From positions 372,001 to 436,000 of the forward strand of contig NZ_LMLE01000007.1 of the NCBI RefSeq assembly GCF_001422545.1: DNA of 64,000 nt. Direction: 5' to 3'. The position numbers and the translations under genes are program-made. The number at the start of each line of letters is the position of its first letter. Positions within the stretch are counted from its first letter, which is position 1. The notes under the pieces were generated by a model. The model saw only the letters and a program-made list of their open reading frames with translations, searched no databases and had not been told where the DNA came from. This DNA is from Pedobacter sp. Leaf41. Lineage in GTDB: Bacteria; Bacteroidota; Bacteroidia; Sphingobacteriales; Sphingobacteriaceae. Below are positions 36,551-46,188 of this stretch, one piece after another.

Positions 36551-36862
36551 ACATTCAGGGTTGCTGCAATTTTATCATGTTATATTCATCAAAAACCTTT
36601 CAAAAAAAAGTTATAAGCAAATTTTATATTGTAATCGAAGTAAAATCCTTTTATTTCGATAATCGACAGCCAAAACTACTATCAACATGGCAACAATTAC
36701 CGATCCCTAACAGAATATTTTCTAAACAACTTATATCTTACCGTTGCTTTCAAGTAACGGCGACTACAATTAAAATCCCAGGATCAACGATTTCATACCC
36801 ATCTACAAAACAGTCTAAATCAAAAAAAATTAAATTTTATTAAAAATATTTTAACTTTCCTA

Positions 36863-36892
36863 TTGACAAATTAAATTTTGTTATTACATTTG
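36863..36892 (+). promoter_or_regulatory. promoter of the pheA leader
   Basis: A -33 TTG (36863-36865, in TTGAC) and a perfect -7 TACATTTG (36885-36892) separated by 19 bp, the optimum for the Bacteroidota primary sigma factor. The predicted start at about 36898 leaves about 12 bases before the leader-peptide ATG at 36911. Confidence 0.8.
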
Positions 36893-36910
36893 GCTCATTC
36901 AAAAACGAAA

Positions 36911-36973
36911 ATGAAATTATTCAACACATATTACTTTGGTTACTTTTACTATTTTAGTAAGAGCCGGGGCTAA
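36911..36973 (+). CDS. Phe/Tyr-rich leader peptide of the pheA attenuator
   Basis: A 20-residue frame, MKLFNTYYFGYFYYFSKSRG followed by TAA. It contains four Phe and five Tyr codons out of 20, all within residues 4-15. It lies between a consensus promoter and a terminator immediately upstream of prephenate dehydratase. Ribosome stalling at the aromatic codons when charged tRNA-Phe or tRNA-Tyr is scarce would control readthrough. The peptide itself probably has no other function. Confidence 0.85.
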   Translation: MKLFNTYYFGYFYYFSKSRG

Positions 36974-37041
36974 TATGCAAAATGATAGATAACAATATTA
37001 AAATGTATAAAAAAGTCCCGGCAAGCAGCCGGGACTTTTTT
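36963..37041 (+). promoter_or_regulatory. pheA transcription attenuator
   Basis: The terminator is a long stem (AGTCCCGGC/GCCGGGACT core, arms 37011-37022 and 37028-37039, loop 37023-37027) running into six T residues. The segment GCCGGGGCT at 36963-36971, overlapping the leader's last codons and stop, can pair over nine bases with AGTCCCGGC (one G-T), so it forms an antiterminator when the ribosome stalls earlier. A ribosome at the stop codon would mask it and allow termination. pheA begins at 37055. Confidence 0.85.
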
Positions 37042-37054
37042 GTTTTACGCAAAA

Positions 37055-37888
37055 ATGGAAACGACAAAACGAGTAGCAATTCAAGGTATTAAAGCATCTT
37101 TTCATGAAGAAGCAGCCTACAAGTTCTTTGGTAAAAACATTGAAACGGTAGAATGTAATTCCTTTAAAGAAACCTGCGATAAGTTAGAGAAAAATGAGGC
37201 CGACTTCGTAGTAATGGCTATCGAAAACTCAATTGCCGGCAGTCTTTTACCAAACTACACTTTAATCAGAGATTATGGCTTCTCTGTAGTTGGGGAGGTT
37301 TATTTGCCTATCCAATTACATTTAATGGCCTTGCCTGGCGTAAAATTCGAAGAGATTAAAATCGTCACCTCACACCCTATCGCCATCCGCCAATGCATTG
37401 ATTTCTTCTACGATTATCCACATATTAAAATCGTTGAAAGTAATGACACCGCAGCTTGCGCAAAACGTATCCAGGAGGAAAAATTAACAGATACAATGGC
37501 CATTGCAAATAGTTTAGCTGCAGAATTATATGGCCTTAATATTTTAGAAAGAAGGGTTGAATCAAACAAAAAAAACTATACCCGTTTTCTGATTCTTAAG
37601 AAAGACAAAACCGATGAGGGTAAAAAAATAAACAAGGCATCTATCTGTTTTCAGGTTGGCCACAAAGCTGGCTCGTTGGCAACTGTATTAAACATATTTG
37701 CAGAACAAGAGGTAAGCTTAACAAAAATACAATCTATGCCGGTGTTAGGGAAAAGAAACGAATACTATTTTTACGTTGATTTAGAATGGCCCAGTACTGA
37801 AAAGTACGACAAAGCAGTTCGGAAAGTATTAAAATATACTTCAAACTTTAATATTCTAGGCGAATATCAAAAGAACGATAAAGTGTAG
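37055..37888 (+). CDS. pheA: prephenate dehydratase
   Basis: 277 residues from the ATG at 37055. The frame extends upstream to 37040, but that part lies inside the terminator's T-run, so the internal ATG is right. The catalytic domain has VAIQGIKASFHEEAA at the start and the signature SNKKNYTRFLILKK (the TRF motif, about residues 174-187). An ACT regulatory domain follows (FQVGHKAGSLATVLNIFAEQEVSLTKIQSMP, about 200-230), which binds phenylalanine. It converts prephenate to phenylpyruvate. No chorismate mutase domain is fused here; that activity lies in the next gene. Confidence 0.95.
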   Translation: METTKRVAIQGIKASFHEEAAYKFFGKNIETVECNSFKETCDKLEKNEADFVVMAIENSIAGSLLPNYTLIRDYGFSVVGEVYLPIQLHLMALPGVKFEEIKIVTSHPIAIRQCIDFFYDYPHIKIVESNDTAACAKRIQEEKLTDTMAIANSLAAELYGLNILERRVESNKKNYTRFLILKKDKTDEGKKINKASICFQVGHKAGSLATVLNIFAEQEVSLTKIQSMPVLGKRNEYYFYVDLEWPSTEKYDKAVRKVLKYTSNFNILGEYQKNDKV

Positions 37889-37992
37889 AAACGTAAAGAT
37901 TTTAGATTTACGAATTACGATTAAAAAAATAAAAAGCTATTAAAATATATCTTCGGACTTCAGAATCCGGACTAAAAAACAACCCATAAATC

Positions 37993-39132
37993 ATGAAACT
38001 TAATTTAAACATCCAACCATTAAACACCTGGTTAAACGTTAACAACGAACCATTAATCATCTCGGGACCATGCAGTGCAGAAACTGAAGAACAATTACTC
38101 ACCACAGCACACTTGTTGGCTGCAACTGGCAAAGTATCCGTTTTAAGAGCTGGTATCTGGAAACCACGTACACGCCCGGGAGAATTTGAAGGTATTGGAA
38201 GCATTGGTTTAGAGTGGTTAAAACGTGCTAAAGCCGAAACTGGTTTACCAACCGCTGTTGAAGTTGCCAATGCAAAACACGTTGAAGAAGCTTTAGCAGC
38301 TGGTGTTGATATTCTTTGGATTGGAGCACGTTCTACAGTAAACCCTTTCACGGTTCAGGAAATTGCTGATGCTTTGAAAGGTCACGATGTTCCGGTTTTA
38401 ATTAAAAACCCGGTAAACCCTGATTTACAATTATGGATTGGTGCTATTGAGCGAATCAACGGAGCTGGCATTACCAAGATTGGAGCAATCCACCGTGGTT
38501 TCTCTTCATTCGAAAAAAGTTCTTTCCGTAACGAACCAATGTGGGAATTGGCTATTCAATTAAAAACATTATGCCCGGATTTACCGATCATCAATGATCC
38601 AAGTCACATTTGCGGAAACCGTGAATTAATCCCATATATCTCACAAAAAGCGTTGGATTTGGATATGCAAGGCTTGATGATTGAGTCGCACGTTGATCCA
38701 TCTGTAGCCTGGACAGATGCTAAACAACAAGTTACACCAGCAGCACTTGCTGAATTAGTAGATCGTTTAACCGTTCGGGAGCCAGAAGCACCGAATGAAG
38801 CTTTCGCTGATAAACTTGCCGATCTGCGTAAAAACATCGACAAAATTGACGATATATTATTGCAAAAACTAGCTGAACGTATGGCTATTGTAGAGAAAAT
38901 TGGTGAATACAAACGCGATAATCAAGTAACTATCTTACAGGTTAACCGTTGGGATGCTATCATTAAAAAAGGTCATGCTTTCGCAAAGGCTTTGAAATTA
39001 GATTTAAACTTTACAGAGAAATTCCTGGAATTGATGCATGGTGAATCAATTCGTAAACAAACTGAAATTATGAATGCTGGCAAAGCTGCAAAAGGAATTG
39101 CTGCTGAGCAACATACAGAAGTAAAAGCTTAA
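37993..39132 (+). CDS. DAHP synthase-chorismate mutase bifunctional enzyme
   Basis: 379 residues. The N-terminal two-thirds (1-265) is a type I-beta DAHP synthase: ISGPCSAETEEQ, RAGIWKPRTRPGEFEG, LWIGARSTVNPFTVQEIADAL, VLIKNPVNPD, AIHRGFSS and DPSHICGNRE. The C-terminal part (270-360) is an AroQ-type chorismate mutase (LADLRKNIDKIDDILLQKLAERM). The fusion is characteristic of Bacteroidota. It supplies both the first shikimate-pathway step and the step to prephenate, matching pheA just upstream. The 104-bp gap to pheA and same strand suggest shared attenuation control. Confidence 0.95.
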   Translation: MKLNLNIQPLNTWLNVNNEPLIISGPCSAETEEQLLTTAHLLAATGKVSVLRAGIWKPRTRPGEFEGIGSIGLEWLKRAKAETGLPTAVEVANAKHVEEALAAGVDILWIGARSTVNPFTVQEIADALKGHDVPVLIKNPVNPDLQLWIGAIERINGAGITKIGAIHRGFSSFEKSSFRNEPMWELAIQLKTLCPDLPIINDPSHICGNRELIPYISQKALDLDMQGLMIESHVDPSVAWTDAKQQVTPAALAELVDRLTVREPEAPNEAFADKLADLRKNIDKIDDILLQKLAERMAIVEKIGEYKRDNQVTILQVNRWDAIIKKGHAFAKALKLDLNFTEKFLELMHGESIRKQTEIMNAGKAAKGIAAEQHTEVKA

Positions 39133-39167
39133 AGATTAAAGCTGAAAGACCAAAGCAAAAAGCACCA

Positions 39168-39194
39168 CGTCGTTGCGAGGCACGAAGCAATCTC
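39168..39194. repeat. dispersed palindromic repeat (minus orientation copy)
   Basis: CGTTGCGAGGCACGAAGCAA is the reverse complement of the repeat found at 41991, 54404 and 61918. It lies in the intergenic space after the DAHP synthase gene. Confidence 0.7.
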
Positions 39195-39305
39195 ATTTTA
39201 ACTGTTTCAATCCTCACAATGATGACTCATAAATTTGAAAGTACTAAGCTCCTTGTAAAGCCCTCCCTTCTGGAGAGGGTTGGGTGGAGCTAAAACCACA
39301 ATAAA

Positions 39306-40574
39306 ATGTCTAAAAATGCCTTAGTTTCTTTTAAGGGAACCAAGAATATTAATACCGAAATCCAGTTAACAGGCTCGAAAAGCGAATGCAACAGAGCCTT
39401 GATTATAAGCGCTTTAAGCAAAAAATTGGTTAAGGTAGAAAACTTATCAAACGCAGCTGATACAGTAACACTTAATGGCATTCTTAATAATCTTGAAGAA
39501 GAGTTAGAGGTAGAAATCCAGGAATCTAAAACAGTAGATGTTGGTCCTGCGGGAACAGCGATGCGTTTTCTTTCCGCTTATCTTTCTGCCAAGAATGGAA
39601 ACTTTTTATTAACCGGAACCGAGCGTATGAAACAACGCCCAATCGGAATCTTAGCAGAAGCTTTGAAAACTTTGGGTGCGGATATTTCTTATGCAGAAAA
39701 CGACGGCTTTCCGCCATTAAACATTGTTGGTCCATTGCATCAAAAGACAGCAGAGGTAAAAATCAAAGGTGATATCAGTAGCCAATATATTTCAGCTTTG
39801 TTGATGATTGCTCCTATTCTGCCTCAGGGTTTAACTTTAGAAATAGAAGGTGAACTTACCTCAAAGCCATATGTAGATATGACCTTGGATATGCTGGCTG
39901 AAGTTGGTATTGAACACTCATGGAATGGCAATTCTATTACAATAAAACCACAGTCATTCAAACCAGGAACACTAGTTGTTGAACCAGATTGGAGTGCAGC
40001 TTCTTATTGGTATAGCATTGCGGCTTTGGCTGATGAAGCTGAAATCGATTTGCCTGCCCTAAAAGAGAAAAGTTTACAGGGCGATAGCCAAATCCAGAAA
40101 ATAATGAAAATTTTCGGGATTGCTACCGATAAAACTGAAAAGGGAATCTCCATCAGCAACTTAGGCTTATCGTTGGAAACAACGCAGGTTCTAGATTTAA
40201 AAACCTGCCCTGATTTAGCGCAAACCATTATTGTCATCGCAGCAGCCTTAGGCAAAAATATGTTGTTTACAGGTTTGGAAACCTTAAAGATTAAGGAAAC
40301 TGATCGTATAGCGGCATTACAGAATGAGCTTGCTAAAATCGGCGTTACGCTTACTGAAAACAACCTGGTTTACACACTTAATACCGACGAACTTCATTTT
40401 CCTAATAAGATCACCATTGCAACTTATGAAGACCATAGAATGGCGATGGCTTTTGCACCTCTCGCATTATTAATTGATGAAGTAGAAATTGAAGAAATGC
40501 AAGTTGTAGAAAAATCTTATCCTTACTTTTGGGAGGATTTGAAAAAAGCCGGATTCGACGTGAAAGAAAAATAA
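39306..40574 (+). CDS. aroA: 5-enolpyruvylshikimate-3-phosphate synthase
   Basis: 422 residues with all EPSP synthase motifs: GSKSECNRALIISAL (about 24-38), GPAGTAMRFLSAYLSA (about 80-95), the substrate-binding region DISSQYISALLMIAP, DWSAASYWYSIAALADE, KIKETDRIAALQNELAKIG and YEDHRMAMAFAPLAL (about 378-392). It converts shikimate-3-phosphate and PEP to EPSP. It is followed by aroC after 115 bp, so the order here is DAHP synthase, aroA, aroC. Confidence 0.96.
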   Translation: MSKNALVSFKGTKNINTEIQLTGSKSECNRALIISALSKKLVKVENLSNAADTVTLNGILNNLEEELEVEIQESKTVDVGPAGTAMRFLSAYLSAKNGNFLLTGTERMKQRPIGILAEALKTLGADISYAENDGFPPLNIVGPLHQKTAEVKIKGDISSQYISALLMIAPILPQGLTLEIEGELTSKPYVDMTLDMLAEVGIEHSWNGNSITIKPQSFKPGTLVVEPDWSAASYWYSIAALADEAEIDLPALKEKSLQGDSQIQKIMKIFGIATDKTEKGISISNLGLSLETTQVLDLKTCPDLAQTIIVIAAALGKNMLFTGLETLKIKETDRIAALQNELAKIGVTLTENNLVYTLNTDELHFPNKITIATYEDHRMAMAFAPLALLIDEVEIEEMQVVEKSYPYFWEDLKKAGFDVKEK

Positions 40575-40689
40575 GAATTGAGACACTAGATGTGAGACTC
40601 AAATAACAATAAAAGAAATCAACCAAATTTAGATATACTTTGAGGGGAAATCTCAAATCTAATATCTCAAATCTAACATCTAAAATAAT

Positions 40690-41787
40690 ATGGCAGGCAA
40701 CTCATTCGGACAACTATTTCGCATCACCACCTTTGGCGAATCCCATGGCGTAGCTATTGGGGTAATAATTGATGGCTGTCCGGCGCAATTGGATATCGAC
40801 ATGGATTTTATCCAATCTGAACTGGATAAACGCAGGCCAGGTCAATCGAAAATTACTACGCAAAGGAAAGAAAGTGATACTGTTCAAATTCTATCTGGTA
40901 TTTTCGAAGGGAAAAGCACAGGAACGCCGATTGCTTTGTTAATTCCAAATGAAGATCAGCGGTCGAAAGATTATGGCCATAATGTTGATGTTTACCGCCC
41001 GAGCCATGCAGATTATGTGTATGATGCAAAATATGGCATTCGCGACCATCGAGGTGGAGGACGTTCATCTGCCCGCGAAACAGCTGCCAGAGTTGCCGCA
41101 GGCGCAATTGCCAAATTGTTTTTAAAGCAACAAGGGGTCGAAATTTTTGCTCACGTTACTTCAGTTGGAACCATCGAGGCTCCAAATTTAGAAAGCAACG
41201 ATTTATCAGCGTTGTTAAAGATTCGGGAAGAAAATATCGTTCGTTGTGCAGATCCTGCTACGGCTCATGAAATGATTGAATTTATCGACTCCGTTAGAAA
41301 AGATGGTGACACCGTTGGCGGTAAAATTGGCTGTGTGATTAAAGGGTGTCCGGCTGGTTTAGGTGAACCTGTTTTTGACAAGCTACATGCCGATTTAGGC
41401 AAAGCGATATTAAGCATCAATGCCGTACATGGTTTTGAATATGGATCTGGCTTCGCCGGAAGTGAATTAAGAGGCTCTCAACACAACGATATTCCTCAAG
41501 CTAAAGCTGCTGATTCGAAAGTATTTAAAACGACTACGAATTTCGCTGGTGGCATTCTGGGAGGTATTTCCAATGGAATGGATATTACTTTCAAAGCAGC
41601 TTTTAAACCTGTTGCTACCATTATGCACAATCAGCAAACAATAAATGCAGCCGGTGAGGTTTCTGAAATTAAAGGGAAAGGCCGCCACGATCCTTGTGTG
41701 GTACCAAGAGCCGTTGTAATTGTTGAAGCTATGGCAGCATTAGTATTGGCAGACCAGTTTTTGAGAAATAAAGCGAGTGTGATCTAG
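40690..41787 (+). CDS. aroC: chorismate synthase
   Basis: 365 residues. Signatures are [19 protein letters not shown] (about 9-27), [36 protein letters not shown] with [20 protein letters not shown] (FMN and substrate sites), and the C-terminal [20 protein letters not shown]. It converts EPSP to chorismate using reduced FMN. It ends the aromatic gene run. Downstream is a repeat-rich 308-bp gap. Confidence 0.97.
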   Translation: MAGNSFGQLFRITTFGESHGVAIGVIIDGCPAQLDIDMDFIQSELDKRRPGQSKITTQRKESDTVQILSGIFEGKSTGTPIALLIPNEDQRSKDYGHNVDVYRPSHADYVYDAKYGIRDHRGGGRSSARETAARVAAGAIAKLFLKQQGVEIFAHVTSVGTIEAPNLESNDLSALLKIREENIVRCADPATAHEMIEFIDSVRKDGDTVGGKIGCVIKGCPAGLGEPVFDKLHADLGKAILSINAVHGFEYGSGFAGSELRGSQHNDIPQAKAADSKVFKTTTNFAGGILGGISNGMDITFKAAFKPVATIMHNQQTINAAGEVSEIKGKGRHDPCVVPRAVVIVEAMAALVLADQFLRNKASVI

Positions 41788-41795
41788 CTTAAAGC

Positions 41796-41826
41796 CGTCA
41801 TTTCGACCGCAGTGGAGAAATCTTGT
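41796..41826. repeat. dispersed intergenic repeat, CGTCATTTCGACC type
   Basis: GTCATTTCGACCGCAGTGGA followed by GAAATCTTG resembles a repeat that is common in Sphingobacteriaceae intergenic regions. Only one copy is visible in this window. Confidence 0.4.
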
Positions 41827-41930
41827 GGATAATAACTTGATTTTTAGGATTTTTTCCTTTCTTAACACTCAACCCGAAAGCACCTAAAAAGTCTTCAACA
41901 AGCTACCATTGACGTTTTTAACTTTCCGTC

Positions 41931-42018
41931 ATTGCTTCTCCCGATTTTATCGGGAGAAGCAATCTTATTTGTAATACTATTTTATTAAAGGAGATTGCTT
42001 CGTGCCTCGCAATGACGA
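41931..42018. repeat. palindromic repeat pair downstream of aroC
   Basis: A perfect 14-bp hairpin (ATTGCTTCTCCCGA / TCGGGAGAAGCAAT, arms 41931-41944 and 41950-41963) is followed by GATTGCTTCGTGCCTCGCAA and TGACGAC at 41991-42018, the same unit as at 54404. The hairpin shares ATTGCTTC with that unit, so both may derive from one REP-like element. Confidence 0.7.
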
Positions 42019-42095
42019 CCCTTCTTAACGTCATTAATATTGATTTTTATGAAATAGATACCCCTCAGACTGACAACATATATTAACGATAGATC

Positions 42096-42701
42096 ATGAT
42101 AAAACTCCTCCCTATCCTATTTCTTTTCTTTGGTTTACACTCTTTCGCTCAATCCTATTCTGAGCAAATTAGCACACACCGCGAAAAATATAAACAAGAT
42201 TTTCTAAAAGAATCCAATTCTCCCTTGAAAGAAAACGATTTGCAAAATCTTCACTTTTATGATGCAGACAGCAATTATAAAATTTTAGCCGATGTGGAGA
42301 TGCTAACAAATGAGAAGGTTTTCAAAATGCCGACCTACGATGGAACGAGCAAGGAATTTTATCGCTGTGCAAAGATTAACTTCAATTTAAATGATAGAGC
42401 CATAACGATGACTTTATACAAAAGCATTGCTTTGGCCAGTAACCCAGCTTATAAAGATTTACTTTTTCTGCCCTTTACTGACGAAACGAATAATGTAGAA
42501 ACTTACGGCGGCGGCCGATATATCGACCTGAGTTCCAAAGAAATTAATGGTAACAAAATAGAGGTGGACTTTAATAAAGCTTACAATCCTTATTGTGCTT
42601 ATAGCGATGGTTATCGCTGCCCGGTCCCTCCAGAAGAGAACAATCTGGAATTAGCAATAAAAGCAGGAGAAAAAAAATTTACAGGAAAACGTAAGAAATA
42701 A
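42096..42701 (+). CDS. DUF1684 domain protein, secreted
   Basis: 201 residues with a signal peptide (MIKLLPILFLFFGLHSFAQS, cleavage about 19). The DUF1684 core includes HREKYKQDFLKESNSPL, FLPFTDETNNVETYGGGRYIDL and YNPYCAYSDGYRCPVPPEEN, with the conserved PY-C-A-Y...CP-PP end. The function is unknown and the protein is probably periplasmic or exposed at the cell surface. It is separated by 122 bp from the LytTR regulator gene that follows. Confidence 0.88.
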   Translation: MIKLLPILFLFFGLHSFAQSYSEQISTHREKYKQDFLKESNSPLKENDLQNLHFYDADSNYKILADVEMLTNEKVFKMPTYDGTSKEFYRCAKINFNLNDRAITMTLYKSIALASNPAYKDLLFLPFTDETNNVETYGGGRYIDLSSKEINGNKIEVDFNKAYNPYCAYSDGYRCPVPPEENNLELAIKAGEKKFTGKRKK

Positions 42702-42823
42702 GAACAGTAATAATAAGGAATAGGGCTATTAAAAAAATTTAATATCAATCGACATTATTTTGAAGTATATTTAAAACAATACGGTGTTAAGCCTGTATTA
42801 TTATAAATTTAATAAATCCAACA

Positions 42824-43576
42824 ATGTTGTATAAATGTATTATCGTTGACGATAATGAAATTGAGCGAGATGCGCTCGAAATGCACCTCAAAAAAATTCC
42901 ATCATTAGAAATCGTAAAGATTTGTACAAACGCTATTGAAGCAGCTAGCATATTATCCAATACTGATATCGACATTGTGTTCTCCGACATTGACATGCCT
43001 GAGCTATCTGGAACTGCCCTTTTAAAAATTATTAAACAAAAGCCCTTATTTATTTTCATTACCTCGCATAGTGAATATGCGGTAGAGAGCTACGATTTAG
43101 ATGCGATTGATTTTGTAGTGAAACCAGCCACATTTGAGAGAGTTTTAAAAGCGACCAACAAAGCAATTGAATATCTCGAGTTAAAAAAGCAATTCATTAA
43201 TGATGGAACCGATCATAGCCAATCTAAAAATGATCAAAAAGATTTTTTCTATTTTAAGGAAACCAAAGGCATAAGCAAGCTAAAATATGATGACGTAATC
43301 TATATCGAAAGTATGGGAGACTTTTCGAAACTGTTTACCAGCAGCGATAAACACATTATCTTAGTTAGCCTGAAAAATCTGGAAAAGCAGCTTCCGAAAG
43401 AAATCTTCGCACGTGTGCACAAGCAATATATCATCAATATAAACCATATTGCCACATTAACCAACCATGAGGTTCATTTAGATTTCAATTTCGTAGTTCC
43501 AATCAGTTCGGCAAATAGACAAGAATTGATGGAAAATTCAATAGATAAAAAAATACTATCCAGATTTACTAAATAA
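42824..43576 (+). CDS. LytTR-family response regulator
   Basis: 250 residues with an N-terminal receiver (IIVDDNEIERDALEMHLKKI; phosphoacceptor Asp55 in VFSDIDMPELSG; Lys in DFVVKPATFERVL). A C-terminal LytTR DNA-binding domain follows (FKETKGISKLKYDDVIYIES to FARVHKQYIININHI). It probably regulates transcription. The downstream neighbour, a TPR histidine kinase, is convergent and ends only 57 bp away. LytTR regulators often pair with a LytS-type kinase, so partnership with this HisKA-type kinase is possible but unproven. Confidence 0.92.
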   Translation: MLYKCIIVDDNEIERDALEMHLKKIPSLEIVKICTNAIEAASILSNTDIDIVFSDIDMPELSGTALLKIIKQKPLFIFITSHSEYAVESYDLDAIDFVVKPATFERVLKATNKAIEYLELKKQFINDGTDHSQSKNDQKDFFYFKETKGISKLKYDDVIYIESMGDFSKLFTSSDKHIILVSLKNLEKQLPKEIFARVHKQYIININHIATLTNHEVHLDFNFVVPISSANRQELMENSIDKKILSRFTK

Positions 43577-43633
43577 GTTGCTGATTCTTTCTGTTAACCA
43601 GATAGAAGTAGATTTGCCTAACAGCCAACCCAA

Positions 43634-45985
43634 TTATTTAGGTAAGGTTATTGTAAAGGTCGTTCCTCTACCCTCATTTGGCTCTACTCTTATCTGGCCC
43701 TCCATTAAGGTTATAAACGTTCGGCAAAGCATTAATCCCAGTCCAGTCCCCTTTTCATTGTTGGTGCCTAAACTACTCTCACCAGTCGCCAGGTATTCTG
43801 ATTTGTTGAAATGATTGATCTGGCCAGAACTTAGTCCAACACCATTATCAGCAACTTTTATTTCGATATTATTCGCATTTGATATGGAACTCAACGTAAT
43901 TTCACCACCTTGAGGTGTAAATTTAACTGCATTTGTTAAAAGGTTCCGGATGACGAGCGTCAGCATATTTGCATCTGCTTTACACTCCACTTTTTCTTTT
44001 ATATGATTTGCTATGGAAATATTTTTTTGATGAGCATGATCTTGCATTGATTTGATCACCTCAACCACTAAATCTTGAAGTTTGAGCACCTCCAAATGTG
44101 GATTAAAGCCTTGCATTTGGCTAGCTGCCCAATTCAATAGGTTTTCCATCATCGTTGAAGTATAACTTAAGTTATTTTTTAAAGATGAAGCATATTTTGT
44201 TAGTTTCTCCTGTTCTATATTTCCACCTTCCAGGAGTTGTATAAATGATATGAGTGAATTTATAGGTGTTCGCATATCATGACTCACCACACTGAATATC
44301 CGATCTTTTACTCTATTTAATTGTTCTAACTGCCTTTTTTGGGTATTAATAATGATATTCAATCTAGTGGTCTTCCTCTGATTTAACCAGATAAGAAATG
44401 CAGTTAGAAGCACTAGCGTAATTGCAACTGTCAAAAATATTTTTACCCGCCAATCAAAGTTGATTTGCTGTTCTTGCTTGATTATTTGCTTATCGCGTAG
44501 CGAAGTTTCATACTTTGATTGCAGCTTTGCTCTTTCAAACTTGTTCTTTTGCAATTGCCGATCCATCTCCAGATCAGCTTGTTTCTTCAAAAAGGTAAAA
44601 CGTTGTAGAGTTTTTTCCTTATCACTCAATATCAGTTGCTGCTTTCTTAAAAATAGCTCCTGTTGTTGTTGCCTGGCTAATAAAACCTGTTTTTGTAACT
44701 CAATATCGGTTATCTTTTGTTTAAACTGATAGTCCTTTTCTTTAAAACCGAAGTCGATCTGCATTTGCCTGCGGGTAATTTCCCGTTCCTTTTCTTTGTT
44801 AAAAATCTGATCCCTTACTAAAATATATTCCTTGTAAAATGCCAAAGATTCATCATAATTATTCAAAACTTCATAAACATCGCTTAAACCTAGCGCCGCG
44901 TTTTTCTTTGTTTCCAAAAAATTATTTTCTTTCGCTATCGCGAAACTGCTCGAATAAAGCACTATTGCATTATCAAAATCTTTCTGCTTGCGGTAGAAAT
45001 GGCCTAGCGCATACAAACATTCTGCATGCATATTCTTATCGTCACCAACCTGACTTATTTGGATAGCTTTTTGATAAGATTTTAACGCCAGATCATTTTC
45101 ACCCATTTCATTGTAAACGTTCCCAATGTTACGTTTATTAGATGCGATTAGTCCATTATCTTTTAATGATTCGGCGAGGGCCAGAGATTTTTCAAAGTTG
45201 AAAAGAGCAATTTGCAAACGTTCTTTATCTGTGTTGCCCATCTTATTTAATTCTTCCTTAGAAGCATCGAAATAGGCAGAGCCCATTAAATTATACACCA
45301 CAGAAACACCTCTCACACTTTCATCATCTTTCATAAAAACCTTAAGGGCCATTTGGAGATAAATTAGCGATTGACTGGCTTTTCCAAGATTCTGATAGAT
45401 ACTGGCGATGTTGGTGTAACAACTCGCCATATCTGATTCGTTGCCCATTTTTTCGTAAATGGCTATCGCTTTTTGGTTTACCTCGAGTGATTTGGCATAA
45501 TCTGGTATGCCGGCATACATGGCTCCTAAGTTTAAGTAGGTACCCGCAATCATATCTAAATTTTTGAGCTGATTATATTCAGCTATCGCGAATAGATAAT
45601 TTGATTCAGCTTTACCATAATTGGCTCGACCATGATAAAACAAACCTCTTCGATAATAGGTAATGGCAACAAACTTTCTAAGTTTTAATTGTTGTGCCAG
45701 CTGTATTGTACGATCGGCATAATCTTCCATGCGATCTACATCTTTCATGCGCATGTATTGTCGATATACTTCGGTAAGTATTTTAACTTTAGTGCTGTCA
45801 AACTGATTATAATTCTGATTTTTAGCCAGTAAGCTATCCAGTCTTTTGTACTGATCTGCATTTTGCCCTATTGAAAATAGCGGGAACAAGACTGCCCAGA
45901 TAATACACAGTGTAAATAACAAAAGCTTGCTACCAGTAGGCGTACGAAATCGCTTCCCGCTAGAATATGTTGTTAACTTCCTCAA
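43634..45985 (-). CDS. TPR-containing sensor histidine kinase
   Basis: 783 residues with a signal peptide or N-terminal anchor (to about residue 40). TPR repeats follow (about 90-400; e.g. NYGKAESNYLFAIAEYN, ENDLALKSYQKAIQIS), then a coiled-coil stretch (about 405-495) and a membrane helix (IFLTVAITLVLLTAFLIWL). The kinase has HisKA with phosphoacceptor His in VVSHDMRTPINSL and HATPase (NLLTNAVKFTPQGG, VADNGVGLSSGQ, GTGLGLMLC). No receiver is fused. The periplasmic TPRs probably detect a protein or peptide signal. Confidence 0.9.
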   Translation of the reverse strand: MRKLTTYSSGKRFRTPTGSKLLLFTLCIIWAVLFPLFSIGQNADQYKRLDSLLAKNQNYNQFDSTKVKILTEVYRQYMRMKDVDRMEDYADRTIQLAQQLKLRKFVAITYYRRGLFYHGRANYGKAESNYLFAIAEYNQLKNLDMIAGTYLNLGAMYAGIPDYAKSLEVNQKAIAIYEKMGNESDMASCYTNIASIYQNLGKASQSLIYLQMALKVFMKDDESVRGVSVVYNLMGSAYFDASKEELNKMGNTDKERLQIALFNFEKSLALAESLKDNGLIASNKRNIGNVYNEMGENDLALKSYQKAIQISQVGDDKNMHAECLYALGHFYRKQKDFDNAIVLYSSSFAIAKENNFLETKKNAALGLSDVYEVLNNYDESLAFYKEYILVRDQIFNKEKEREITRRQMQIDFGFKEKDYQFKQKITDIELQKQVLLARQQQQELFLRKQQLILSDKEKTLQRFTFLKKQADLEMDRQLQKNKFERAKLQSKYETSLRDKQIIKQEQQINFDWRVKIFLTVAITLVLLTAFLIWLNQRKTTRLNIIINTQKRQLEQLNRVKDRIFSVVSHDMRTPINSLISFIQLLEGGNIEQEKLTKYASSLKNNLSYTSTMMENLLNWAASQMQGFNPHLEVLKLQDLVVEVIKSMQDHAHQKNISIANHIKEKVECKADANMLTLVIRNLLTNAVKFTPQGGEITLSSISNANNIEIKVADNGVGLSSGQINHFNKSEYLATGESSLGTNNEKGTGLGLMLCRTFITLMEGQIRVEPNEGRGTTFTITLPK

Positions 45986-46188
45986 AATAATGATACATTA
46001 AGAAAGATAAGTGTAGGAAGAATTTATAGCATCAATGATGCGCAGTTGAAAAATAGGAAGCATAGTATAGGGATGATAGACTTTTAACTACGTAATATAA
46101 CTGTTTTATCACAAAAGTAACCGAATTATCAATAATATTCTATAATTGCCTCCCGAATCTGCGGATATTAAGTTTTTTTTAACAAAAA

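Noticed and set aside
36411..36843. Two plus-strand frames in the gap before the pheA leader
   Set aside because: Low-complexity, cysteine- and lysine-rich translation without motif. They lie across a palindromic element and the region upstream of the promoter.
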